NCBI GenBank assembly: GCA_030077755.1
Contig: JAQJZZ010000013.1
Location: forward strand, 620,001-684,000
Length of the DNA stretch: 64,000 bases
From: Filosporella fistucella
Taxonomy: Eukaryota > Ascomycota > Leotiomycetes > Helotiales
Reading direction: 5' to 3'
Positions 48,260-59,257 of the stretch are shown here, in pieces (within the stretch, counting starts at the first letter, position 1; the number at the start of each line of letters is the position of its first letter). A program made the position numbers and the translations under genes. The notes beneath the pieces are model-generated. The model was not told the DNA's origin. It saw nothing but the letters and a program-made list of their open reading frames with translations, and made no database searches.

Positions 48260-50115
48260 CTATCTTACATTAACGAGACGCCGTTCGTATATAAGATCAG
48301 ATTCCTTGCCTTCAGCCCTAGCTCTAACCCTGACATAATTGCTGACTGCTTCTCGTAAAACCTTTAGCCACCCGTATCCGGCCCCCAATGTCACCTTTAT
48401 AAGCAAGCACATAAAATAATTGTATTCGGTTGATTCTTCCTCAGCTGCTGCACAGCCCACAAGCAAGACCCACGTGAAGATCCCAGGACAATGATCCCAC
48501 GTCGTATCGTGTGCCGGTGATTCAACTGCTCGACACAGCGCTTGTACGGACTTCCTATTGATCCTCGCTGAGAATGGTATTGGGGGTGTCTGTAGCGCCC
48601 GAGCATATATTTCTGAAGTATGCTGAATCACATCCAGCAATGAAAGTGATTCCAGTCTCAGATTGGCTTCACTTTCCTCCGCAAGATGGCCAGCGTTGAT
48701 CCCTGACTTTGCCAGCATTGTCAGAGTTTGCATGCGCTGTAGACACTTGACAGCCTTATCGCAAAAGGGTGAGTTAAGTAACGCGATTTTTAATGTTCGA
48801 CCTGTGGTCAAAGGTGAATCCGCAATTTTGTAGAAACTCGAGCCTAGGAGATTTGGAGGCAGGAGTGACGGTTCCGAAAAGCGCGGTTGGGATATGCTCA
48901 GAACCGCAACCAGTAAATCGATACTGTCAAACGACGTTAGTAAGTTGATGATGCATATGAAGACAATGCTTACATCAATAGCCGCGTGAGTACATTCCTG
49001 TCATTCACATTACTGAGGCCTCCTCGGACATTTATGATCTGCTGGACGCCATTCATATGATGAAGTGACTCTGAAACATTGCCCCGCATGAGCTTAAAGA
49101 TGTCAGCGGCAGAATCAATATTGGAAGCCAGAATTCTCCTGTCCCCACAAAATTCATTCAAGGAGCCTAACTCACCTCGAAGTTGATGAGTAGTAAAATG
49201 CTCCCGATCGTTGAGTCATTAACCCCAATGGTCACATCATCGAGCCGTTCATTAATCCACTGAATCGTCGCGATTTTAAAAACGTAGTATTCTCTACTAT
49301 TGATGATATGTGGGATCACAAGTGCTGATTTGTGCATACAACCTCGAGGCTGCTTCCAATTTGGTGTTGGAATAATCCTCGATGGCATGAAAATAGACCA
49401 CTTGGGTTTCTCGGCCCCTATCGGCTTTGGAAATGGCCAGGTACGAGAGCTCAAACAAAGTGATGGTGCACCTTCATCTTGAAATAATATGTAGGGCGTA
49501 CCTAAGTTGAGTTGGTTAGAAAGGCTTACGACCACGAAAGCTCCACTCACTGGTATCAAACACCCAGCGATCAAATTTAATCGCAGTGGTAGCTGGAGAC
49601 TCCGACTCACTTGTAGAACTATCAGGCGTTGATGTAGGTGCTATGGATACACTACGTGATGATGCCCCTTCATTGCTTGCAACATAGCTAGATTCTGGAG
49701 TTACACAATCCGAATCTGAACCAGGATTTGGTCTTTTCTCAATGTTTTGATGTGGCTTTGTTGGTGTACTGATTGGACAAGCCTGATATGTCTCTCTCGT
49801 AGTAACAACTACCAAGTCTTTTGCCAATCCCACTGGGGATACTGCTTCAGAACCTGACTTTTGAAGGATCTTCCTCTTCTGAGCAGGCATGTTATTCCTC
49901 TCCTTCCTCTGGGCTCTAGATTTTCGCATCACGTGAGATCTAACAGTCCGCTGTTGATCACGGCTGTTTGGAAGATGAGGCTCATTGTTGATGATGAATT
50001 GAAGGGCCCCAGGCATACCGTCTTGGTCACCGCCTCTCATGTAATCAGGATCATCTCCGCTCCTAGGTCCAGTCTGATGGATTTCCGGCAAACTTGAACC
50101 TGGCGTTGATGACAT
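48260..50115 (-). CDS. Fungal-specific transcription regulator (Fungal_trans_2 type) without visible zinc cluster
   Basis: Four exons (49551..50115, 49176..49501, 48974..49092, 48260..48923) give 557 aa. The N-terminus carries FIINNEPHLPNSRDQQRTVRSHVMRKSRAQRKE, a conserved basic block that replaces a Zn2Cys6 cluster in this fungal subgroup and probably serves DNA binding or nuclear import. A long Ser/Thr/Pro-rich linker leads to the helical effector-binding region: FKIATIQWINERLDD, then MRGNVSESLHHMNGVQQIINVRGGL, which is the usual xHLxGLxxMVxLRGG-like element of the family. The intron before it is 83 bp with a TTTAAG acceptor. Target genes are unknown; it is divergent from a sugar-permease gene, which may be a target by proximity. 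Confidence 0.85.
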
Positions 50116-50955
50116 TTTCTGCGAAGAGGTTGCAGAAAAGGCGCCTTTTGATTACGGACCCGGCAGAGATATGCGTGGAACTATCCAGAGTTGGTTGAGT
50201 TTGTATATTAGGTACTTTTTCAAGGATAAACTAACTTTTCCGTCACTCAGATAAAGGTGGCGCAATTCCGAAAGGTGGATAGGGGTCCGAAAGGCTCGGG
50301 AAACTCGCCGCTCCTCCTCAAAGAGGAGTCAATTTTCGGCGAAGGGTCTCTGTTCCTACACAAATCCTTCATATTCAGCAACTCCACGTCAATTCCAAGA
50401 CTCCAGAGACTAGTACCAAATGTGCGGTTCATGTTTTCCGGCCCCCGATCGTCCCTCTTGTCATCGCGATCGTGACTTTTACGAGGTATCAATGGTAGTG
50501 TTATTCAGCATGTTGACACGAGATGGTACGGCGGTGTGCGATTTATAATCCCGTTGCAGGAGCCCCAGAATTACGGCAACTTCCTTTTTCAAAGGCTATC
50601 TTTCCCAATATTGACACTTAACCGACTAAGCCGAACATCTCCCGTCTTGAAAGTCAGGGGTCAGAGTTCTCAGCCTTCTCCATATTCTTCCATAATGAAG
50701 CTTTGAACCAGTAAAGTAGCTTCTTTTCAGCCTTGCGGGCTTGGGAATCCTCCTCGTACTCTTGCCATGGCTCTATTTTCGTTGTAGTATCGGTGTAGTA
50801 AATCAAAGAAGAGTTTCTGACGGCTTCTGTGACTGATTAAAGTACTAGAGTGTCCCTGACCGACGTAGCTATCCCCAAAGCCGTTTGTGTTGACCCAAAC
50901 CAGAATTTCATACAACCGAGGACGTACCTTATCTGCTACTGTATATCAAGTCAAA
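50116..50955. other. Intergenic, divergent promoter region
   Basis: 840 bp between the regulator and the sugar permease. ORFs at 50247-50492 and 50257-50475 overlap on opposite strands and have no motif. Confidence 0.5.
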
Positions 50956-52612
50956 ATGCAACCTATCGCTGTCAATATGGGGAATAACGCAGGGAATAAG
51001 ATGCTAAAGGACATCATACCGGTGCGGGAGAGAATGTGGTGGCACTACCCTGGTTTAAGAAACCTCAATCTGCTTCTGCTCTGTTGTATTGTAACAGATG
51101 TCACCAATGGTATGCATTGAAACTCCCCGCATTTTACGTCCAAGCAGAACCATGATTTGGGTCCTGATTTTAAGTGCATCGCTGACCGCATCAGGCTACG
51201 ATGGAAGTATGCTGAATGGTCTGCAACTCCTCCCCGAGTGGAGAAGCTTTTTCGACTTTCCTAAAGGGTCCAGGCTGGGTTCGATCAGTAATGGAGTCAG
51301 ATATGGCCAAATCGGTGCATTGTTCGTTGCAGCACCTTTGATTCAGCGACTCGGTAGAAGGAAACCAATAGCGATCGGTTCAGCTATATTGCTTGTAGGG
51401 GTCGTTCTGCAGACTACTGCACAGAACTACGGCATGTTCGTTGCTGGTCGATTCCTTATCGGTTTTGGGAACACCATACAGACAACCGCCTGTCCTATCC
51501 TGATTTCTGAATTGGCACACCCTTCTCAACGCACGCAAATGGTTGGGATAATGAATTCCACAGGTCAACTTGGTCAATTGATAGCTGCCTGGGTGACCTA
51601 CGGGACTTCCACCATGATCGGATCATCCTGGACCTGGAGATTGCCAAGTGCACTTCAAGCCGTATCTTCACTGTTTCAGATGACATTGTGCATCTTCGTC
51701 TGCGAGTCACCAAGGTGGCTAGTTCAGAACAGCCGCGTCGCAGAAGCAAGAAATATACTTCGCAAATATCATGCTGAAGGCGATGAAAACTCTCCATTAG
51801 TCGACTTTGAGATGCAGGAGATTGAGCATGCCATTGAAATTGAAAAGGCTGAACATCTTACTTCATGGATAGAATGGGTGAGAACTTCCGCAAATCGCCA
51901 TAGACTTTGGATTGTCGTAACCTCGGGCTTCATCATCCAATGGTGTGGAAATGGTCTTCTCAGCTACTATCTTCATTTGGTTTTGGTCTCGATCGGCATT
52001 ACCTCGAAAAAGACCCAACTCTTGATAAATGGAGGTATGAGCATCAACGGTTTCTTCTGGGGAAACTTCTTTTCCCTGTTCGTTGACCGCATTGGGAGGC
52101 GACCTCTGTTCTTGATTGGAATGACCGGAATGTTGTTTGCACTTCTTATGATTACTGTGCTGAGTTCAGTAAATGCAAGCCAGGGTTTAACCAACCAGGC
52201 CATAGGCACAGCAATTGTTCCGTTTTTTTTCATATTCGTAGCATTTTATAAGATGCCTGCACCTATGGTTAATAGTTACGTGGCGGAGGTCGCTCCATAC
52301 AATCTTCGCGCGAAGGCATTCGCGATCTTCGGAATGGGGGATGCGCTTGCGAATCTGTTCAGTGGATATGTAAATCCCATCGGCATGGTGGCAATTGGCT
52401 GGAAGTACTGGATCGTCTGGTGCTTCGTGCTGGTGAGCAATTTCACCATCATTTACTTTACGTATCCGGAGACGAAGAATATGTCATTGGAGGAAGTGTG
52501 CCAAGTCTTTGATGGCAATGTTGGGCATGGCTCAGATGATAAAAGCTCATTCGGAAACATCGGGGAAGAAGATCAAGTGAGCCGTATTGATCTCGTGCAT
52601 GAATCAAAGTAG
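50956..52612 (+). CDS. MFS sugar transporter (hexose/lactose-permease-like)
   Basis: Exons 50956..51109 and 51195..52612 (85-bp intron) give 523 aa. Splicing joins TDVTNG to YDGSMLNGLQLLPEW, forming the GYDGS motif that starts helix 1 in this family. Others are LGRRKPI (loop 2-3), AGRFLIGFGNTIQ, ISELAHPSQRTQMVGIMNSTGQLG, ESPRWLVQNSR, DRIGRRPLFLIG and VAEVAPYNLRAKAFA, then YPETKNMSLEEV at the end of helix 12. Twelve helices are visible. The pattern suits the fungal lactose/cellodextrin/hexose group (PF00083); the sugar is not determinable. An in-frame ATG at 51003 could also serve as start. Confidence 0.95.
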
Positions 52613-52835
52613 AACTGAAATGTATTTTGAAAGAATGAATTGAGATGATAGCGGGATACGAGTAGGGTTTAGAGTGACATTTCGATTAGAGCTAGCGTGT
52701 AATTAAGGTTAAATTTAGTGTGGAGCTCGGGGTGCAAGTCAAGCTGCGTCATTGTTTGGGAAGAATCAAGACATTTTCGAAAAACAACGTCTCGCGATGC
52801 TTTGAATAACGTCCTGCGACCAGGAAACCTTCAAT

Positions 52836-54149
52836 ATGGCAGTAGTCAATGTTTACGTCGTCACTTTTAACTGTGGACTATCTGCCATCAACGTCGATGA
52901 CTTCGCAGCGGAACTCTTTTCAGGTCTCACATCCTCGAAGCTCCCTGACCTCCTTGTCCTCTCCCTCCAAGAAGTCGCTCCTATACCTTACTCATTGATT
53001 GGCGGATCATTTCTGGTCCCCTACTTCGAGAAATTTTATCATGCCGTGCAGAAAGGCGCCCGAAAGAAGGCCAATGCGACGGACGATACTCCAATATACA
53101 CCCCAATATCTGCCAGGAATCTTGGCATGACAGCCATTATGACTTTCGCAAAAGATCCGGCAGCAGTACGGGATATTGAAACAGGTGGGGTTGGAGTTGG
53201 ACTACTACAGATGGGCAACAAAGGTTGTGTAGGTGTGCGATTTACATACCACGGAAACGGCGGTTCAACAGAAATGACATTCGTTGCGGCACATCTTGGA
53301 GCTGGGGAGAGCGAATTGAAACGCAGGAACGAGGATTGGAAGGATATAGTTCGAGGTCTTGTGTTTTCCTCTGTATTAGGGAAGCCAAATACTACATCAC
53401 TGTCGAGCGAAGAACAACCACTTCTTTCTGTATCCCCTCGAGATGCTGGGATATTCAAGCCGACATCCCATTTGTTCTTCGCTGGGGACCTTAATTATCG
53501 CACCTCCATACTTTCTCCTTCTCCTACAGACCATGTCGATACCTTTCCACAGCCGCATCAAGATGAATCCTCACCAAATCATTACATGGCCCTCTTCGAA
53601 TGCGACCAGCTGAATCAAGAGCGGAAAGCTGGTCGGACGTTACACGGTTTGTCCGAAGCAGCAATTACATTTCCGCCAACATATAAGTACGACCCTTCCA
53701 AGCCATTTGAATCTCCTGATGGCGAATTAACAAAATGGCATTGGGCGAAGCACCGGTGGCCAAGCTGGTGTGATCGTATCTTATATCTGGACATTCCAGC
53801 CTGGCTCAAAAGAGACCGACCAGAAGCCAAAATAATCACCCACAAATATTCTGCACTCCCCTTATTCAATACCTCAGATCACAGACCTGTCGCTCTAGAA
53901 CTCTCTGTACCTTTGATACCTATTCCTAGCCCAGACGAAGACGAGCAAGGGGATGATCCAAGGTTACACCCACCATTCGAGGTAGATATCGACTGGAAAG
54001 CCAAGAGAGCAAGAGCAAGGACCTTGGAAGTGGTCACAGGTTTTCTTATGTACTTCACTACCACATTGGAAGGAGGCGGAATTGTCTTGGCCATGGGTGT
54101 TGGTGCGGTGGGTGCTTATTTTGCATTCCGGGCGATGCTGGAGATGTGA
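52836..54149 (+). CDS. INP54: Tail-anchored inositol polyphosphate 5-phosphatase (INP54-like)
   Basis: Single exon, 437 aa. The IPPc domain starts VVTFNCGL and contains LVLSLQEVAPIPYSLIG (metal-binding Glu), VAAHLGAGE, FAGDLNYRTS (about residue 217), FPPTYKYDP, WPSWCDRILY (about 310) and NTSDHRPVALE (about 346). These are the complete catalytic signature of 5-phosphatases acting on PI(4,5)P2. There is no SAC domain. The last 25 residues are a hydrophobic helix (GGGIVLAMGVGAVGAYFAF) with a tiny lumenal end, which is the architecture of yeast Inp54, a tail-anchored ER protein. It would lower PI(4,5)P2 from the ER side. Confidence 0.93.
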   Translation: MAVVNVYVVTFNCGLSAINVDDFAAELFSGLTSSKLPDLLVLSLQEVAPIPYSLIGGSFLVPYFEKFYHAVQKGARKKANATDDTPIYTPISARNLGMTAIMTFAKDPAAVRDIETGGVGVGLLQMGNKGCVGVRFTYHGNGGSTEMTFVAAHLGAGESELKRRNEDWKDIVRGLVFSSVLGKPNTTSLSSEEQPLLSVSPRDAGIFKPTSHLFFAGDLNYRTSILSPSPTDHVDTFPQPHQDESSPNHYMALFECDQLNQERKAGRTLHGLSEAAITFPPTYKYDPSKPFESPDGELTKWHWAKHRWPSWCDRILYLDIPAWLKRDRPEAKIITHKYSALPLFNTSDHRPVALELSVPLIPIPSPDEDEQGDDPRLHPPFEVDIDWKAKRARARTLEVVTGFLMYFTTTLEGGGIVLAMGVGAVGAYFAFRAMLEM

Positions 54150-54706
54150 GAGGCTCTCTTATAATGAAATTAATGACTACCCCATGCTCAATTTTGCATT
54201 CAACACTGCTTGAGTGTTCTAATCCCTATGATCCATCCATAGTCATATCTAAATTGTCCCCTAAGATGTCGTTGAAAGCAGTCCCCTTACTTATTAATTC
54301 CCAACACTGTAGTTAACCATACCCTTCCACATCCATATCAGCCACCCACTATCACACTCCGTTTTACCCTCACTCTGCCCGCGCACTCTTTCACTGCTCA
54401 GTAGTCCAAGTGCAGTATAACCTGCACACCTCAAGCTGCATAAAACTATTGCCTAATGTTTACACAACCCCCTCTCCGTCGCACTGCCATACCACGAGAA
54501 TCACCCGTACAACCACAAAAACGACAGATCACATCAACAAAATATCAAGCTCATTGGAGACATTCAACTTATCGAAATACATAATCTACATTACCACTCA
54601 GGGCATCCTTCATAAATCATAATCGTCAAGCCATCCAACACCTCAAAATGCCATTCTATTCCGATCTTCAAGTTAGAAAAGAAATACAACATAAGGAAAG
54701 CTAGGC
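54150..54706. other. Convergent intergenic region
   Basis: About 560 bp, C/A-rich on the plus strand between 54300 and 54600. The ORF at 54410-54622 looks like chance. Confidence 0.5.
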
Positions 54707-57700
54707 CTAATCTTTCGATGTCCCTTTCACGATGTTGAGCGGTGCGGGGATTTCTGTCACATTGAGCTCGACTGGCGGTCTGGGGATTTCTCTCCCTTCG
54801 CTTGGCAGCTCGAAGCGGGGTGTAAGATGGAGAGGAGCTGGGGTGAGAGGGGTGATTGGGACTGGTGTGTTCGGGCTATCCTAGTTGAGATGTTAGATCA
54901 ATATTGACAATGGGATGTGACTTACATTGTACTTTACGGGGATTTTCTTGATAAACCCGAGTCCCTTTGATGAGTCTGCCCATGCTAGAACGATAGCTTC
55001 CTCGTCTGGAAGAGTCATAAAAACCATTGAAAATGCGATGGATTTTGTTGTCAACTCCTTCGAAGTTGCAATTCTTCGCACTTCCATTGGAGTTGAATTG
55101 AGATTTGAGATGTGATAAAGATGACCCTTATCATTCACCATAGCCAGTTCTCCTCCTGTTGGAGAGAAAGCTGCACACTGGATGCGGCTCCCGAGTTTGC
55201 CTTGATGGCTGCCAGGGTCTGTCCTCACCTCAATTCGATGGCCATCAAGAGGCTGGACAAGAATGGGAATTCCGGATTGCGTCCAGGTCGTGATGCAGAT
55301 AAGATTCTCTTCTCCTGTAGCACCCGATCTGAAGATGGCACTAGATACTCCATTGTCTTCTGACTCATGTAATGGAACGCGGTACCTACAAGCTGTTATT
55401 TCTTGAAACTCCTCGAATGGAACATTGCAGGAATAGATCTGGATAACGCCGCTCTTTAGACTGCGCGTACTAGCCAGCAAGACAGATCCATCGTTCGAGA
55501 AAGATAGGCTGTCTACAGAAGGACAGGCTTTGCAATCTCTGTGATTTCGTAAATGAAGACGTATTTCACGAGGTTCTTCTGATGTGGAGGTGTTGAACAA
55601 TCGAATTGTAGAGTTGTCAAACCCAACAACTACCTGTTCTTCCTTCGGTAATATGCATATACTGTGACACCAAGGTGAAGCAGGCATCCGATATTCAATA
55701 GTCGGCTGTGAGCTTTGCAAGAGGTTGACAATTTTGAGCTGTAGACTTTTAGCGATGCAAATCCGCATTTTTGGAAAGTCGTACTTACTGTAAGTTTATG
55801 ATCCAAAGTTCGGATGATATATGCAAGATAAACTTTTGTCACTGCGGCTAAAATACAATTACTTTCAGTTAAAATTGCCCGACCAAGAATCGGGGAAGAT
55901 GTTGAAATGTCCCATATATTTATTGATGACTGTGTCCAAAAGAGAGCGTAAGAGGAATTCTGTGAAAGAGTCACATTAATAATCTTCCCCTTCTTTCCCA
56001 TAGAGACTTTAGAAGCGCTGACGAGGCTTTGTAGTGACACCTCTTCCAATTTTTGAGACTGGGAATAATCAAGAGAATTGAGGTACTCCGATGACTCGCC
56101 AGAGGATTTAGAAGGCTCTCTCTTTGATGACGTAAGCTTGGATCTCCATTTGGATTTTGTCGATATCTTCTCAGCGTGAGGTACCACAGAAATAGAGCGG
56201 GATCGGTTACGAGTTGAAGGATCGGGAAAGGAGGTAGTAGAAACAGAATTCATGCGAGGTTGACTGGCAGCTCGGACAATCCCTGAATTTTGCAAAGTCG
56301 TGGCGGTACTTGAAACTTGCTGAATATCGTGCAACCCAGAATTGTTGAAATAAGTTGCCGTATCGCTTGAAGTCAACTCTTCCGAAGGAGCAAACTCCGT
56401 TCGAGGCGTGCTGACCTTCTGGTCAGATACAGATGGAACTGGAGACATAAGAGTACCTGACTGGAAGCAAGTTCGGGCAGGAGGGGGTGAGGAGGGTTCC
56501 GAATTCGCAGAATTGTGTCTTCCACTGAAAGACCCAAATCCAGGATAGCTTGGGGGTCCATTATCAGCCTTGGGTGGAGAAAGTTGGAACTGGGTCGGTA
56601 GATGCCTTTCCACGTTTATCGTATCGGCGTTCGACTCGAGCGGTTTCAGGAGATCCCAGATATTTCTACCGAAGGATATTTCACGCATCATGGTGACAGG
56701 CTCAGCACAGACGATGCATTTGGATTTCAGAGGAAGACATATTTCCATCGCCTCTCTAATTTCCAGCTATCGACAGTTAGACTTTAGGTAGGACTGAGGG
56801 CCAAACTTCCGCCATACATACAAGAACATTGAATGAATCCGAAGTTTTTAGTTGAGTCTCACCAATAAAATGACAATGCTGGCAATTGACAGCAAATATT
56901 TTCGGACGAGATGCTCTGAATTGACCACTAGGGTCATCAAGTAGTTCGAGGTTTCTGGTGATTTGCGAAATGCTGTGCATAACCTCCCTGTCACTCACAC
57001 GGTGAACAATTTGCCTGTCAGTCAATCTCATACACAAAGCATCTATGGCGTCAATCTCGTTTTCATCCACGTGAGAGCCTGCTGAATCTCTTCTTCCAAT
57101 ATTAATCGTGTCCGGCAGAATAATGCGAAATGTATCACTGAATGTCGCCAGCATATCGAACTGTGAAAGATGCGACGGCAGACGAATGTTTTCCAGCGCA
57201 CGTAAAACAGCATTTCGAGTCCTGGCTGAGGAGGCTTGCAACCGCATGTCCCGAGTTTCTTGATTCACGATATATTGAACAGAAGCTCCAACGACAAATT
57301 GTGAAATGTCCCGGAGCGCCAGGAATTGAGACAGCCAATCTCCAGGAAAGCCATCCAGGGGCACCAGCGATGAGACATACTGCGAAGATAGGCAATCTGA
57401 TAACGGGTACTAGTCACATTTATCAGCATAGCTCATCAAAATCTGTAACAGCAGCAATGAGGTGCCAATTACCAGTTCTGATGCTAAGTTTGGCAATTCT
57501 GATCTCATGCGAGGTGGTAATGTGAGACCGCTTGGCTCAACTCGAAGCGTGTCAATTACCTCTTTACACACTAACAAAAGAAACGATTCCGGACCTGGAT
57601 AGCTGTCGAAAATTCTCCCCAAAGATCGTTGGATGCGAGAAAATCTGTCGCGTCGATCTTTTGGTCGCTGACTTGAAGGAATCTTGGGGTGAAGAGTTAC

Positions 57701-58096
57701 AAAACGTAGCGCGTTCAGAAGGAGCTCCGGCAGATATTTATCCCTGAGAAGTCTCGCCTCCCACAGACATTCTCTTCCATCAAAAACTACCTGGAGAACA
57801 TATTCAATCGTCCGCAATGTCACCTCCCAACTCGCCAGAAATCCAAGGTACCATCCAAGCTGCTGATTTTCGGACGGCAACGATAATCTTTGCACGCCAA
57901 ATATCGTATTCAGCTGAGCAAGCAGGGTCGCAACCAAAGTCTGATACTTTTCCCCATCGGCTTCGGCATATATCTTTTCAAGGGAAAATTGGCCTAACAG
58001 CTCGAGAATGATATCGTCAATATCGCTCCGGAGCGACAAAAGTCTAAATGCATTCGTCAGTCGTTTGAACATTGACGAGGACGCCGGCCCCGCCAT
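54707..58096 (-). CDS. Large WD40-like (beta-propeller) protein, uncharacterised
   Basis: Five exons (57473..58096, 56822..57379, 55789..56766, 54926..55738, 54707..54880), all in phase 0, give 1048 aa. The first 400 residues are helical and soluble. Two cysteine pairs follow, CQHCHF and KCIVCAEP, about 35 residues apart across the 55-bp intron at 56767-56821; together they could form a zinc site. A 220-residue Ser/Thr/Pro-rich disordered segment with RSRS and basic blocks comes next. The C-terminal half has propeller-like strands: SSYALFWTQSSINIWDIS, QVVVGFDNSTIRLFN, SVDSLSFSNDGSVLLAST, IQCAAFSPTGGELAMVNDKGHLYHI. I think this is a filamentous-fungal family with no assigned role. A 93-bp intron joins exons 1 and 2, where a small extra exon cannot be excluded. 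Confidence 0.82.
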
Positions 58097-59257
58097 CGCA
58101 ATCCAGCGATTTGGTTTTGCGTTGATGTGCTGTGCCGCATAGAATACGGTCGATATGCGTGGTACGGCTATAGTACGCTGGGATGATGTGCTTGGGTCGT
58201 GGTCGTGGCGGTCAGAATAAGGTTATTACTGCTGTTGATCTCATACCGTCTCCACCAGTTTCAAGGGAATGTCTTGACGACAGTCCGCGGGATGATGTCC
58301 TTATTTGATTGCGACGACAATGAATAGATGGATGGAAGGTGGTAACGATGGCTTAAGCGACCTGAAGATGCAGAGGACATGGCATTTGGTGTTGGTGTTC
58401 TACAAGACTGGCTGAGTGGCTTTTCCGGCTGTTCTGCCTTCCCTCCATGTTTGTACGTCTCTCAAGTGCAAGGCGTACTTCGGACAGATACTTGTGGGAG
58501 ATGACGCTGATCTCTCCGTTCAAGCCTCTCGTCCTACCATGATTACTCCCATTGAGGGTGCGTTGTTACTCTTCTTGGGTCATTGCCGGCAGGATTTATC
58601 TTCAGCCTCAATTGTCTTCTCCTGTCTCTCTCTTTCCGTCCCGCTTTGAGGATCTTAAGTGATGATCAAGTGTTTGCCCCATGTTTTTTGGGCTGAAAGT
58701 TCCCCAATTCTTTAGCAATCGGGGCATGATGACTCGTCCCAAATTAAACCCTGCTGCATATCTCCTGGGTGGCTGGCCACATTCCTATCGTACCACTCAG
58801 GCGTTCCCGATGCCGCCAGCTGGACTGGTCTCCGCATGTCAATATTCTCAATTCAAACGGTGGCTCCATTTCCCCTCTGCTATCTATTGGCTTAGTTCAT
58901 GCCCTGCTCAAACCCCTGTTTTATCTCTTACAGTTGTACTCCGGGCGCCGTTGTGCTTGCCACTGAATCGATGTACCACGCTAGACACTGGTGTCAGGGG
59001 ACATAGCTTGGTGGTGGTCCTGCGTTACTTGACTATTTATGGTCTGTATCGATTCGAGGAGATAGGGTTGGTGGGGGACCTTGTACAACGCAAGAACAAG
59101 CATATGTTCCTCAATTGATATCCTTTGCAGCAAGGCTGTGTACCATTCATTTTACGCCCGCCAGATAAGACCTTTGACCTGCACAATATTTGTATCGAAA
59201 TGATCTGAGATTGCTTTGCAATTGAATCGCTGCAATCCTGACCTAAATATCGCACAA
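58097..59257. other. Intergenic, divergent promoter region
   Basis: About 1.16 kb. Plus-strand ORFs at 58416-58649 and 58681-59118 have no motif and are probably leader sequence or chance. Confidence 0.5.
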
